Source: Chitinophaga silvatica
GTDB lineage: Bacteria > Bacteroidota > Bacteroidia > Chitinophagales > Chitinophagaceae
Length of the DNA: 64,000 bases
Assembly: GCF_003419895.1 (NCBI RefSeq)
Contig: NZ_QPMM01000012.1
Coordinates: forward strand, 248,001-312,000
Direction: 5' to 3'
Shown here: piece after piece, positions 34,784 to 43,352 of the stretch
How the letters are laid out: each line of letters starts with the position of its first letter
Numbering within the stretch: the first letter of the stretch is position 1
Notes under the pieces: generated by a model
Database searches by the model: none
What the model saw: the letters and a program-made list of their open reading frames with translations, nothing else
What the model was told of the DNA's origin: nothing
Translations under genes and position numbers: made by a program

Positions 34784-35923
34784 TTAACTGTTAAACGTCA
34801 TGCCGGCAATCATTTCTCCCACCTTTGACCCGATGGCTACTCCCATTCCGCCCATTCTAACACCAACGATTACATTATCGGAATAGTGGTGAATAAGTGG
34901 TTGTTTGGTTTCACCAAAAGCCATTATGCCCGTCCACCTGTCGGCAATTGAAAAATTACGGCCCGGGAGAATTACTGTTTGTAGCAGGTGGTTTAACTCT
35001 TGTTGAATACGGTCGTTAAATCTGAATTCAGTGGAAGTTTCCCCTTCAAAATCCAATTGCCGCCCTCCTCCAAAAAGCACCCGGCCATCTATTTCCCTGA
35101 AGTAATAATACCCTTCCTCCATATGAAATACTCCTTTAAAAGGCAGATCAGGAATAGGATCAGTAATCAAAACTTGACCTCTTCCCGGCACAAGTGGTTC
35201 ACTTGGGAGCAATTTTCGGGTAAATGCATTAGTACAAACCAGTACTTTCTTAGCAGAAAAAACAATTTCCTCTCTCATCAGGGCATCGTGAACAGCTACG
35301 CCTACACTGGTATTATAATCATTAATTTCAGTTACCTCACAACCTGTTTTAATCTCAATACCATTTCTAAGAGCCAGGTTAATCAGCGCCTTCATCATCT
35401 TGCCGGTATGAAGTTCACCTTCAAAATTATTGCTGATTAAGGCACTCACAGCTGGTTTATGAAACCCGAAAGAATCTATCAGGTAATCTACCCTGGTAAA
35501 GGCAGGCTGTCCGTCGAAAAGCTCATTTAATAATACGTTGACGGCCGATAACTGTTCCAGTGCTCCTTCCTCTTTTGTACCTATTAATTCGAAGCTACCA
35601 TTTTCCTTATAGCCAATATTTTCATCACCTAATCGGCTTCTTAGTAACTGAAGCCCGGTTCTCCTTAAGTTTACCAGCTCCACAACCTGGGCAGGAGGCA
35701 TTGTTTTCAAGTCTGCCAGGATTTCTGTGAGGCTACCAATACAGGCAAAACCAGCATTCTTTGTGCTGGCACCGGTAGGCAACATCCCTCTTTCCAAAAC
35801 CAGTACACTACTTTGAGGTGCAAGGGTCTTCAAACTTAAAGCAGCAGATAACCCAACAATTCCGCTCCCTATAATGATATAATCGTAGTGTAAAAAGCTC
35901 GACTTCTCCCAATAACTGAGCAT
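34784..35923 (-). CDS. FAD-dependent oxidoreductase, DAO family
   Basis: 379 residues. It has the N-terminal dinucleotide motif YIIIGSGIVGLSAALSL, a GASTKNAGF segment typical of glycine/sarcosine-oxidase-like enzymes, and a C-terminal RWTGIMAFGETKQPLI followed by VRMGGMGVAIGSKVG. It would oxidise an amino acid or related amine with FAD; the substrate is unknown. It begins nine bases after the SDR gene, so both are probably one transcript. Confidence 0.87.
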   Translation of the reverse strand: MLSYWEKSSFLHYDYIIIGSGIVGLSAALSLKTLAPQSSVLVLERGMLPTGASTKNAGFACIGSLTEILADLKTMPPAQVVELVNLRRTGLQLLRSRLGDENIGYKENGSFELIGTKEEGALEQLSAVNVLLNELFDGQPAFTRVDYLIDSFGFHKPAVSALISNNFEGELHTGKMMKALINLALRNGIEIKTGCEVTEINDYNTSVGVAVHDALMREEIVFSAKKVLVCTNAFTRKLLPSEPLVPGRGQVLITDPIPDLPFKGVFHMEEGYYYFREIDGRVLFGGGRQLDFEGETSTEFRFNDRIQQELNHLLQTVILPGRNFSIADRWTGIMAFGETKQPLIHHYSDNVIVGVRMGGMGVAIGSKVGEMIAGMTFNS

Positions 35924-35932
35924 AAGTTAAAA

Positions 35933-36733
35933 TTAAACTGATCCTACAGAGCCACCGTCAACTCTGAATATTGCGCCTGTAATAAATGATGCTTTTTCAG
36001 AAGCCAGGAAAGCAACGAGACTACCTACTTCCTCCGGAGTTCCGGGTCTGCCCAATACCTGATATGGTCTGTTCTCTTTCAGAAATGCTTTGGCAGCTTC
36101 CCGAAGCGATATTCCTTTCTCTTTGGCAATTCCTTCGAGCATATCATCTACCAAAGGGGTTTTAATAAAAGCCGGAGAAACAGTATTTACAAGGATATTA
36201 TCCTTTCCATAGTTTTCGGCTAATGTTTTGGAATAGCTATTCAGGGCGGCTTTAGTAGCGTTGTAATGCCCCATATTCGGATCGGGTTGCTCACCATTTT
36301 CAGATGAGATATTGATAATTCTACCCCCACCCTGCTTTTTCAAATGAGGAATCACCATGCTTGTAAGAGCTACCAGTCCGAAGAAATTCACGTCAAAGAT
36401 ATTCCGCCACTGTTGCAGGGATATGGTTTCCAATGGACCGAAAGCATCGATCCCGCCGGCATTGTTGACCAGGATATCGATATGTCCATAACGGCTAATT
36501 GTTTCATGCACCAGCGCTTCCAGATCACTTTCCTTGGTCATATCGGCAGCAATAGCTGTTACTTCAACTTCGTGTAGTCGTAAGGTTGCCGCGGTATCTT
36601 CCAGTTCATCGATATTGCGTGCAGAAATAACCACTTTTGCGCCTTCCTTTGCCAATGCTTCAGCAATGCCTCTTCCGATGCCTTTACTGCCACCGGTTAC
36701 GATAGCTACCTTATTTGTGAGATTTAGTTCCAT
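35933..36733 (-). CDS. Short-chain dehydrogenase/reductase
   Basis: 266 residues, a classical SDR. It has TGGSKGIG at 13-20, NNAG at 90-93, a serine in NISSENG and Tyr157/Lys161 in HYNATKAA. The terminal FITGAIFRVDGGSVGS is typical. It reduces or oxidises an unknown alcohol/ketone. It is first of a two-gene unit with the FAD oxidoreductase and divergent from the XRE-ImmA gene. Confidence 0.9.
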   Translation of the reverse strand: MELNLTNKVAIVTGGSKGIGRGIAEALAKEGAKVVISARNIDELEDTAATLRLHEVEVTAIAADMTKESDLEALVHETISRYGHIDILVNNAGGIDAFGPLETISLQQWRNIFDVNFFGLVALTSMVIPHLKKQGGGRIINISSENGEQPDPNMGHYNATKAALNSYSKTLAENYGKDNILVNTVSPAFIKTPLVDDMLEGIAKEKGISLREAAKAFLKENRPYQVLGRPGTPEEVGSLVAFLASEKASFITGAIFRVDGGSVGSV

Positions 36734-36888
36734 GGTTTCAAGAATTACGGTTTAAGGTAGGAATTTTCTGCAGGGTAACAAACAGGCAGATGGATGAACT
36801 TCTTAATAATGGTTTACAAAAATGTCAATTATTAATAAATTTGTCAACTAAAAAATGTTATATTTATATTATAAATATTGAAATAAGG

Positions 36889-37950
36889 ATGGAGATAAAA
36901 GAAGTATTTGCAGAACGCTTAAAATCGGCTCGCCTAATGAATGGTTATTCCTTACAGAAATTGGCGGATGCTATGGGAAACAGGTTAACCCGCCAGGCAT
37001 TACATCGCTACGAGAAAGGAGAAGTTATTCCTGATGCAGAAAAGATTAATGCATTAAGCAAAGCTTTGAATGTGAGTGCAGATTATTTTTTCAGAACTAC
37101 CAAAGTTGAGCTAAGCGATATTGAATATAGGAAACTAAACAAGATGCCACAAAAAGAAGTGGCTGTTATCCATGAAAAAACCAGGGAATATCTTTCCCGG
37201 TTTTTGGAATTGGAGGAAATTTTGGGGGTGGATGGCAAATTTAATAACCCATTGGCTGCAACCCCTGTTACATCATCATATACAGAGGTTAATAAGGCAG
37301 CAACCCTTCTAAGAGAAAAATGGGGATTGGGTAAAGTTTCAATTTGCAATGTTGTTGAGTTGCTGGAAGACAAAAATATAAAAGTTCTCAAACTGGCTAT
37401 AGATGAAAATATAGATGGCCTTCAAACCTATGTAAATGGTTCTATTCCTGTTATTGCATATAATACAAAAAAGGGTGCGAAGTCCGACAGAATAAGATTT
37501 ACATTACTTCATGAGTTAGCACATCTTTTGTTAAAATTTGATAAAACAGGTAAACAGAAGGAAATCTTATGCCATCAATTTGCGGGAGCTATGCTGCTAC
37601 CCGATGAAACCATTAAAGCTGAATTAGGTTCTCATCGCAATAAACTTAGTATTCTGGAACTGGGAAATATTAAACAGCAATATGGAATTTCTATACAGGC
37701 GATAATAATGAGGGCCAATGATTGTGGAATTATTAATGATCATTATACCAAACAGTTTTTCTTTTTTTTAAAACAAATGAATTGGAAAATTGATGAACCT
37801 ATAGAATATGAAGGCATTGAAGAAAGTAGTCGTTTTGAGCAATTACTGTTCAGAGCTTTAGTAGAAGGGCAAATATCAATATCTAAAGCGGCAGCTTTAT
37901 GTAATCAATCCTTAGCGGAATTTAAAAAAATGTATGGCCCTTTGATCTAA
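36889..37950 (+). CDS. XRE-family regulator with ImmA/IrrE metallopeptidase domain
   Basis: 353 residues from ATG 36889 (AAGGATGGAG). An N-terminal XRE helix-turn-helix (about 5-65: ERLKSARLMNGYSLQKLADAMG, RQALHRYEKGE) is followed by an ImmA/IrrE zinc-peptidase domain with HELAH in RFTLLHELAHLLLKF. These proteins often act as antitoxins or de-repressing proteases. The downstream PIN gene, 34 bases away, makes it the likely partner of a toxin. The frame is open upstream to 36790, but that part is AT-rich promoter DNA (TTTGTCAAC, TATTATAAATATT). Confidence 0.88.
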   Translation: MEIKEVFAERLKSARLMNGYSLQKLADAMGNRLTRQALHRYEKGEVIPDAEKINALSKALNVSADYFFRTTKVELSDIEYRKLNKMPQKEVAVIHEKTREYLSRFLELEEILGVDGKFNNPLAATPVTSSYTEVNKAATLLREKWGLGKVSICNVVELLEDKNIKVLKLAIDENIDGLQTYVNGSIPVIAYNTKKGAKSDRIRFTLLHELAHLLLKFDKTGKQKEILCHQFAGAMLLPDETIKAELGSHRNKLSILELGNIKQQYGISIQAIIMRANDCGIINDHYTKQFFFFLKQMNWKIDEPIEYEGIEESSRFEQLLFRALVEGQISISKAAALCNQSLAEFKKMYGPLI

Positions 37951-37984
37951 ATTCAAAAAGTTAACCCACCATATCTGTTCGAGA

Positions 37985-38523
37985 ATGAAAATCAAAATTG
38001 CTATTACGGATGCTTGCATCTTTATAGATCTTTTTGATCTAAATCTGATTACACCGTTTTTCAATCTTGAAATTGAAATTCATACAACCTCTGCTGTATA
38101 TTTTGAGCTGTATTCGGAACAGTAAAATATTTTGAAAGCCTATCAAAAAACAGACAGGCTTTCAATTCATATTCTTAGTGAGCAAGACTTTCTTGAAATT
38201 CATTCAACATCCTATCCTAAATCGTTATCTGAAACAGACAAATCTGTACTATTTGTTGCAAACAAACTAAATGCTTCTATCTTAAGTAGTGATAAAGTAG
38301 TTCGTAATTATGCAAAAATAATAATATTGAATATCATGGAATGATCTGGATCTTTGATAAAATGGTAGAAGCAAACTTCCTATCAGGAAGGGATGCGACT
38401 CAGAAACTAAATCAACTTATTGCAACAAACTTCACATTTCGTAACAATCAGCAACTACTAGAAGAAATTCAAAAACGATTAGAATATTGGTATAAATCAC
38501 ATCTAATTACACCAGATAACTAA
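37985..38523 (+). pseudogene. PIN-domain toxin-like gene, broken by a stop codon and a frameshift
   Basis: Read as one protein of about 179 residues. It starts at ATG 37985 with MKIKIAITDACIFIDLF, the first catalytic Asp of a PIN RNase. An in-frame TAA at 38123-38125 interrupts it after ELYSEQ; the same frame goes on with NILKAYQKTDRLSIHILSEQ and ETDKSVLFVANKLNASILSSD, the C-terminal PIN region. Near 38336 one base is missing: AATATCATGGAATG where AAT-ATC-CAT-GGA-ATG would give NIHGMIWIFDKMVE, the usual PIN ending. The rest reads in the shifted frame to 38523. It overlaps the end of ilvA by 17 bases. Confidence 0.8.
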
Positions 38524-39763
38524 ACAGATTATCGTCTCTATTGATCTCAGTAAATTGAAAATTATATTTTTTAAGGTTATTGATCAGCTTATGGTAATCT
38601 TCTCTGTACTTTAATTCAATCCCTACCAGCGCGGGTCCTATCTCTTTATTATGTTTCTGCATATATTCGAACCTGGTGATATCATCGTTAGGTCCGAGTA
38701 TATGATTTACAAATTCTTTCAGAGCGCCTGGTCGTTGTGCAAATCGTACAATAAAGTAATGTTTTAAGCCTTCGTAGAGTAAAGAGCGTTCTTTGATCTC
38801 CTGCATTCTGTCGATATCATTATTGCTACCACTTACAACGCAAACAACTTTTTTACCCTTAATCTGTTCGGCATAATCGTCGAGCACGGCTATTGATAAA
38901 GCGCCAGCAGGTTCTACGACAATAGCATCTTCATTATATAATCTGAGTATTGTTGAACATACCCTGCCTTCAGGTACTAAATGCATTGCATGCAGTACTT
39001 CCTTACAGATCTGAAAATTGAGTTTACCTACTGTTTTAACAGCTGCGCCATCTACAAAGCGTTCTATTTCCGAGAGGGTAACGGGTTCGCCAACTTCCAG
39101 GGCTTTTGTCATAGAAGGAGCACCTTCGGGTTCCACTCCAATAATTTTTGTATTAGGGCTATAGGTCTGAAAATAGGTACCTACCCCTGATGCCAGTCCC
39201 CCGCCTCCTACCGGAACGAATATATAGTCGATTCCTGGCAGGTCTTCCAGTATTTCTACGGCCACAGTACCTTGTCCTTCGATGATTTTTTCATTATCGA
39301 AAGGAGGGATGAAGGTCATGTTATTAGCTTGGGTAAAAGTTTGCGCTTCAGCGGCACAATCATCGAAAGTATCGCCAACAAGGCGAATTTCGATATTGCT
39401 TCCGCCAAACATATTAACCTGATTAACTTTTTGCTTTGGTGTGATAACCGGCATGAATACAACGCCTTTGATATTCAGAGCTTTGCAGGCATAAGCGAAG
39501 CCCTGGGCATGATTACCGGCACTGGCACAGGTAACACCTTTGGCCAGTACATCGGTAGATAAACTGCTGATAAGATTATAGGCTCCACGGAGTTTATAGG
39601 AGCGAACAATCTGCATATCTTCTCTTTTCAGATATACTTGGCAATTATACCTTCTGGAGAGGTTTGCATTATATGTTAATGGGGTTCGGTTTACGACGGG
39701 TTTCAATTTGACCGCCGCATCGAGTATATTCAAAGAATTGACACCGTTCTTCACTTGAGACAT
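38507..39763 (-). CDS. ilvA: Threonine ammonia-lyase (threonine deaminase)
   Basis: 418 residues, the shorter type with one C-terminal regulatory ACT-like domain (HYFIVRFAQRPGALKEFVNHILGPNDDITRFEY). It makes 2-oxobutanoate from threonine for isoleucine. The PLP lysine is in IVRSYKLRGAYN, the substrate loop is CASAGNHAQGFA, and the phosphate loop is PVGGGGLASG. It is the last gene of the ilv operon, separated from ilvC by 164 bases that hold an inverted repeat. Confidence 0.95.
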   Translation of the reverse strand: MSQVKNGVNSLNILDAAVKLKPVVNRTPLTYNANLSRRYNCQVYLKREDMQIVRSYKLRGAYNLISSLSTDVLAKGVTCASAGNHAQGFAYACKALNIKGVVFMPVITPKQKVNQVNMFGGSNIEIRLVGDTFDDCAAEAQTFTQANNMTFIPPFDNEKIIEGQGTVAVEILEDLPGIDYIFVPVGGGGLASGVGTYFQTYSPNTKIIGVEPEGAPSMTKALEVGEPVTLSEIERFVDGAAVKTVGKLNFQICKEVLHAMHLVPEGRVCSTILRLYNEDAIVVEPAGALSIAVLDDYAEQIKGKKVVCVVSGSNNDIDRMQEIKERSLLYEGLKHYFIVRFAQRPGALKEFVNHILGPNDDITRFEYMQKHNKEIGPALVGIELKYREDYHKLINNLKKYNFQFTEINRDDNLFSYLV

Positions 39764-39783
39764 AACATCAATTTAAAAAACAA

Positions 39784-39904
39784 ATGGCCATTCTATTCCG
39801 AATTACCGAAAAGATTGACAGGAGCATTTACTAATACAGCACTAAAGCTAATACTAATAAATCCTCTAGCCAATAATTTCAATAATTCGGAAATGAATAG
39901 CCAT
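39784..39904 (-). repeat. Inverted repeat between ilvC and ilvA
   Basis: The arms 39784-39805 and 39883-39904 are 22 bases and match at 19 positions (ends ATGGC and TTCCGAATTA). There is no U-tract, so it is not a plain terminator. It could protect the upstream message or mark an RNA processing site that lowers ilvA expression. Confidence 0.55.
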
Positions 39905-39927
39905 TGTAACTATTACTGTTAAATTAA

Positions 39928-40971
39928 TTAAGCGTTAGGGCGCAGTTTACGTACTGCAGCACCAGCTTGCCACATTTCGCTTTCGCGAAGTTCTTTCAGT
40001 TCTTCGTTCAGCTTTTCGCGATAGTCGGCAGTGCTGTTTGAAGAGATAGAACGAGCAGCTTCATGACCTGCAGCAACACTTGCATACAATTCATCAAATA
40101 CTGGTTGGGTAGCAGTTTTAAATTTCTTCCACCAGTCTAAAGCTCCGCGTTGAGCAGTAGTAGAGCAGTTTGCATACATCCAGTCCATACCATTTTCTGC
40201 AACCAGTGGCATGAGAGACTGAGTAAGTTCTTCTACTGTTTCGTTGAAAGCTTCGGAAGGAGAGTGACCATTTTTACGCAGGGTTTCGTACTGAGCTGCG
40301 AAGATACCCTGGATACAGCCCATCAGAGAACCGCGTTCGCCGGTTAAGTCGGAGAATACTTCTTTCTTGAAATCTGTTTCGAACAGGTAACCAGAACCAA
40401 CACCAATACCTAAAGCTACTACGCGTTCTTTAGCGCGGCCAGTTGCATCCTGGAAGATAGCAAAGCTAGAGTTCAGACCCTGACCAGCCAGGAACAGACG
40501 ACGCAGAGAGGTACCAGAACCTTTAGGGGCAACCAGAATCACATCTACATCAGCAGGCGGAATAATACCAGTTTGTTCTTTATAAGTAATACCAAAACCG
40601 TGAGAGAAGTACAATGCCTTACCTGGAGTGAGGTGTTGTTTCAGTGTAGGCCATAAAGTAATCTGACCAGCATCTGATAACAGGAATTGAATAATGGTAC
40701 CTTTTTGTGCAGCTTCTTCGATGTCGAATAATGTTTCACCAGGAACCCAGCCATCAGCTACTGCTTTATCCCAGGTTTTAGAATTTTTACGTTGTCCAAC
40801 GATTACATTAAAGCCGTTGTCTTTCAAGTTCAGTGCCTGACCAGGGCCTTGTACCCCGTATCCAATAACCGCAATCACTTCGTTTTTCAGCACTTCCCTA
40901 GCTTTTTCCATAGGGAATTCTTCTCTGGTTACTACTTGCTCGAGTACTCCTCCAAAATTGATGGTTGCCAT
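39928..40971 (-). CDS. ilvC: Ketol-acid reductoisomerase (NADP+)
   Basis: 347 residues, class I length. It isomerises and reduces acetolactate and acetohydroxybutyrate. Rossmann motif GYGVQGPGQALNLKDNG, then VGQRKNSKTW as the NADPH phosphate loop, SHGFGITY, and acidic metal ligands in SDLTGERGSLMG and ETVEELTQSL. ATG 40971 gives MATINFGGVLEQV; the nine extra codons upstream are excluded by family length. Confidence 0.96.
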   Translation of the reverse strand: MATINFGGVLEQVVTREEFPMEKAREVLKNEVIAVIGYGVQGPGQALNLKDNGFNVIVGQRKNSKTWDKAVADGWVPGETLFDIEEAAQKGTIIQFLLSDAGQITLWPTLKQHLTPGKALYFSHGFGITYKEQTGIIPPADVDVILVAPKGSGTSLRRLFLAGQGLNSSFAIFQDATGRAKERVVALGIGVGSGYLFETDFKKEVFSDLTGERGSLMGCIQGIFAAQYETLRKNGHSPSEAFNETVEELTQSLMPLVAENGMDWMYANCSTTAQRGALDWWKKFKTATQPVFDELYASVAAGHEAARSISSNSTADYREKLNEELKELRESEMWQAGAAVRKLRPNA

Positions 40972-41051
40972 GTGTTGATTTTTTTGCTTTAGCTGCAAAC
41001 AACCCTGTTAGCAGCGCGCGTGATTTGAATGAATAATGATTTATAATTTTC

Positions 41052-41588
41052 TTAGCTGATAGCAGCTTCTTTCTTTTGCAGATCTTTAAGATGTTCGTGG
41101 AATCGGCGGCTCCATTTAATGATAGCCACTCTTCCACTCTTTGTATACTCGATGAGTCCATATGGCTCGAGTACTTTGGTGAAATCTAACAGCTCCTGCT
41201 GATGACCGGTCTTTTCTATTACAAAATATTCAGAAGTAATAGTAAGAATCCTTGCCTGGTTTTCGCGGATCACTCGTTCAATATCTCCCTGCTCCAACGA
41301 TTTAGTAGATATCTTATACAAAGCGAGCTCCTGATATACTACTTCATCTTCATCATGCACAAAGGCACGGTGAATTTCTATCAGTCTTTCTATTTGTCCG
41401 ACTACTTTTTCCAGCTTTTCACGTGTAGACATCACCGTTATTACGAATTTATATACACCAGGTATTTCTGTTTCAGCAGTAGTAAGACTGGTGATATTAA
41501 TTCCTCTACGGGTAAAAATGATGGTGATACGGTTGGTAATACCTATACGATCTTCCGTATATACCGTAACTGTATATTCTTTTTGCAT
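41052..41588 (-). CDS. ilvN: Acetolactate synthase small (regulatory) subunit
   Basis: 178 residues. An N-terminal ACT domain (TVYTEDRIGITNRITIIFTRRGINITSLT) binds branched-chain amino acids in this family, and a C-terminal domain (residues about 85-170) activates the large subunit. It follows ilvB by 39 bases and precedes ilvC. Confidence 0.95.
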   Translation of the reverse strand: MQKEYTVTVYTEDRIGITNRITIIFTRRGINITSLTTAETEIPGVYKFVITVMSTREKLEKVVGQIERLIEIHRAFVHDEDEVVYQELALYKISTKSLEQGDIERVIRENQARILTITSEYFVIEKTGHQQELLDFTKVLEPYGLIEYTKSGRVAIIKWSRRFHEHLKDLQKKEAAIS

Positions 41589-41627
41589 ATACCTCTGTTG
41601 TGAATTTCAAAATGATCAATAAAGATT

Positions 41628-43352
41628 CTACTCTAAGCGAATGGTCGACAGCGGAGCCCCGGCAGGAACCATTGGGAATACGTTGTCTTCTTTTTCTACC
41701 ACTACTTCGAGTACATAAGCTCCGTCGTGTGCCAGCATTGCATCAATTGCTGCAGAGAGGTTATCACGTTCGGTAACTTTTTGCCCTGGGATGAAGAATC
41801 CTTTAGCAATTTGAATAAAGTCTGGATTGACCATTTCGGTAGATGAATAGCGCTTGTCGAAGAACAGTTGTTGCCATTGTCTTACCATTCCCAGGAAGTT
41901 ATTATTCAGGATTACGATCTTCACTCCGATCTGAGACTGATAGATAGTACCCAATTCCTGTAAAGTCATCTGGAAACAGCCATCACCGATAACGCCTACT
42001 ACAGTTTTATCCTGAGCACCTACTTTAGCACCCATAGCGGCAGGAAGGCAGAAGCCCATAGTTCCCATACCACCGGAAGTGATGTTGGTATTTGGATTTT
42101 TGAAACGGTAGTAACGGGAAGCCACCATTTGGTGCTGACCTACGTCTGTTACCAGAATAGCTTCGCGATTGGTTTTTTCGGAGATGAGGCGAACAACTTC
42201 AGCCATTTTCAGCTCCTGTTGTTTTGGATAGAGTTCTTTCTCCTGAACTTTTTCGTATTCCTTCTTTTCGGCTTTTCTGAATTCTTCCAGCCAGGCTTCA
42301 TGACGGGCATTATTTACCAGTGGAAGTAATTCGCGTAAAGCTTCTTTGGCATCGGCATGAACCGGAACGTCGGCACGAATGATTTTATGGATTTCGGCAG
42401 CATCGATTTCGATGTGAATAACTTTGGCATTAGGCACATAGCAGCTAACGTCGCCGGTTACACGATCATCGAAGCGCATACCCACTGCAATAATTACATC
42501 GGCATCGCCGGTTAGCAGGTTAGGCGCATAGTTACCATGCATACCCAGTAAACCTACATACAGCGGGTGATCTACCGGTACGGAAGATAATCCCAGCAGT
42601 GTAGAACCGATTGGAATTTCAGCTTTCTCTGCCAGGTTAATCAATTCCTTTTCAGCACCTGAGAGCAGTACACCGTGTCCGCACAGGATGAAAGGTTTCT
42701 TTGCCTGGTTGATCAGTGCAGCAGCTTCGGCTACGGCAGATTTATTGAGTTCAGGCAGCGGTTGATAGCTGCGGATATATTCGCATTTTTTATGCTCATA
42801 TTCGAATTCACCAAATTGCGCATTCTTGGTAATATCTACCAATACAGGGCCTGGGCGGCCGGTACGGGCGATATAGAATGCTTTTGCGATGGCAGCCGGA
42901 ATATCTTCCGCGCGGGTTACCTGAATATTCCATTTAGTAATTGGCATGGTAATGCCGATTACATCTGTTTCCTGGAAGGCATCAGTACCTAAAAGAGCAG
43001 CAGCCACCTGACCGGTGATACATACAATCGGAGTACTATCCATGTAGGCATCCGCTAATCCGGTTACGAGATTGGTAGCACCCGGGCCGGAAGTTGCGAA
43101 AGCAACACCTACCTTGCCAGAACTACGGGCAAAGCCCTGAGCGGCGTGAGTGGCACCTTGTTCGTGCCTTACAAGTATATGGTGAACCTGATCTTGAAAA
43201 TCGTAAAGTGCGTCGTAGATAGGCATAATAGCCCCACCAGGGTAGCCAAAGATAGTGTCTACACCTTCTGCTATCAGAGAGCGGATCACGGCTTCAGAAC
43301 CTGTGATAGTTGGCTTGGCAGTTAACTGCTTATCAGTAATCTCAGGCTTCAT
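41628..43352 (-). CDS. ilvB: Acetolactate synthase large (catalytic) subunit
   Basis: 574 residues from ATG 43352. ThDP-dependent: IFGYPGGAIMPIYDAL, the catalytic Glu in VRHEQGATHAAQGFAR, a central FAD/NAD-like domain, and the ThDP motif VGVIGDGCFQMTLQELGTIYQ ending in ILNN. The start overlaps the ilvD stop by 11 bases. The frame is open to 43412, with another ATG at 43376, but AGAAGG eight bases before 43352 supports the inner start. Confidence 0.95.
   Translation of the reverse strand: MKPEITDKQLTAKPTITGSEAVIRSLIAEGVDTIFGYPGGAIMPIYDALYDFQDQVHHILVRHEQGATHAAQGFARSSGKVGVAFATSGPGATNLVTGLADAYMDSTPIVCITGQVAAALLGTDAFQETDVIGITMPITKWNIQVTRAEDIPAAIAKAFYIARTGRPGPVLVDITKNAQFGEFEYEHKKCEYIRSYQPLPELNKSAVAEAAALINQAKKPFILCGHGVLLSGAEKELINLAEKAEIPIGSTLLGLSSVPVDHPLYVGLLGMHGNYAPNLLTGDADVIIAVGMRFDDRVTGDVSCYVPNAKVIHIEIDAAEIHKIIRADVPVHADAKEALRELLPLVNNARHEAWLEEFRKAEKKEYEKVQEKELYPKQQELKMAEVVRLISEKTNREAILVTDVGQHQMVASRYYRFKNPNTNITSGGMGTMGFCLPAAMGAKVGAQDKTVVGVIGDGCFQMTLQELGTIYQSQIGVKIVILNNNFLGMVRQWQQLFFDKRYSSTEMVNPDFIQIAKGFFIPGQKVTERDNLSAAIDAMLAHDGAYVLEVVVEKEDNVFPMVPAGAPLSTIRLE

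Noticed and set aside
38132..38523. Two small separate genes after the XRE-ImmA gene
   Set aside because: They are consecutive parts of one PIN-domain protein; the first lacks a normal start and the second begins at an ATG inside the conserved PIN C-terminal motif.
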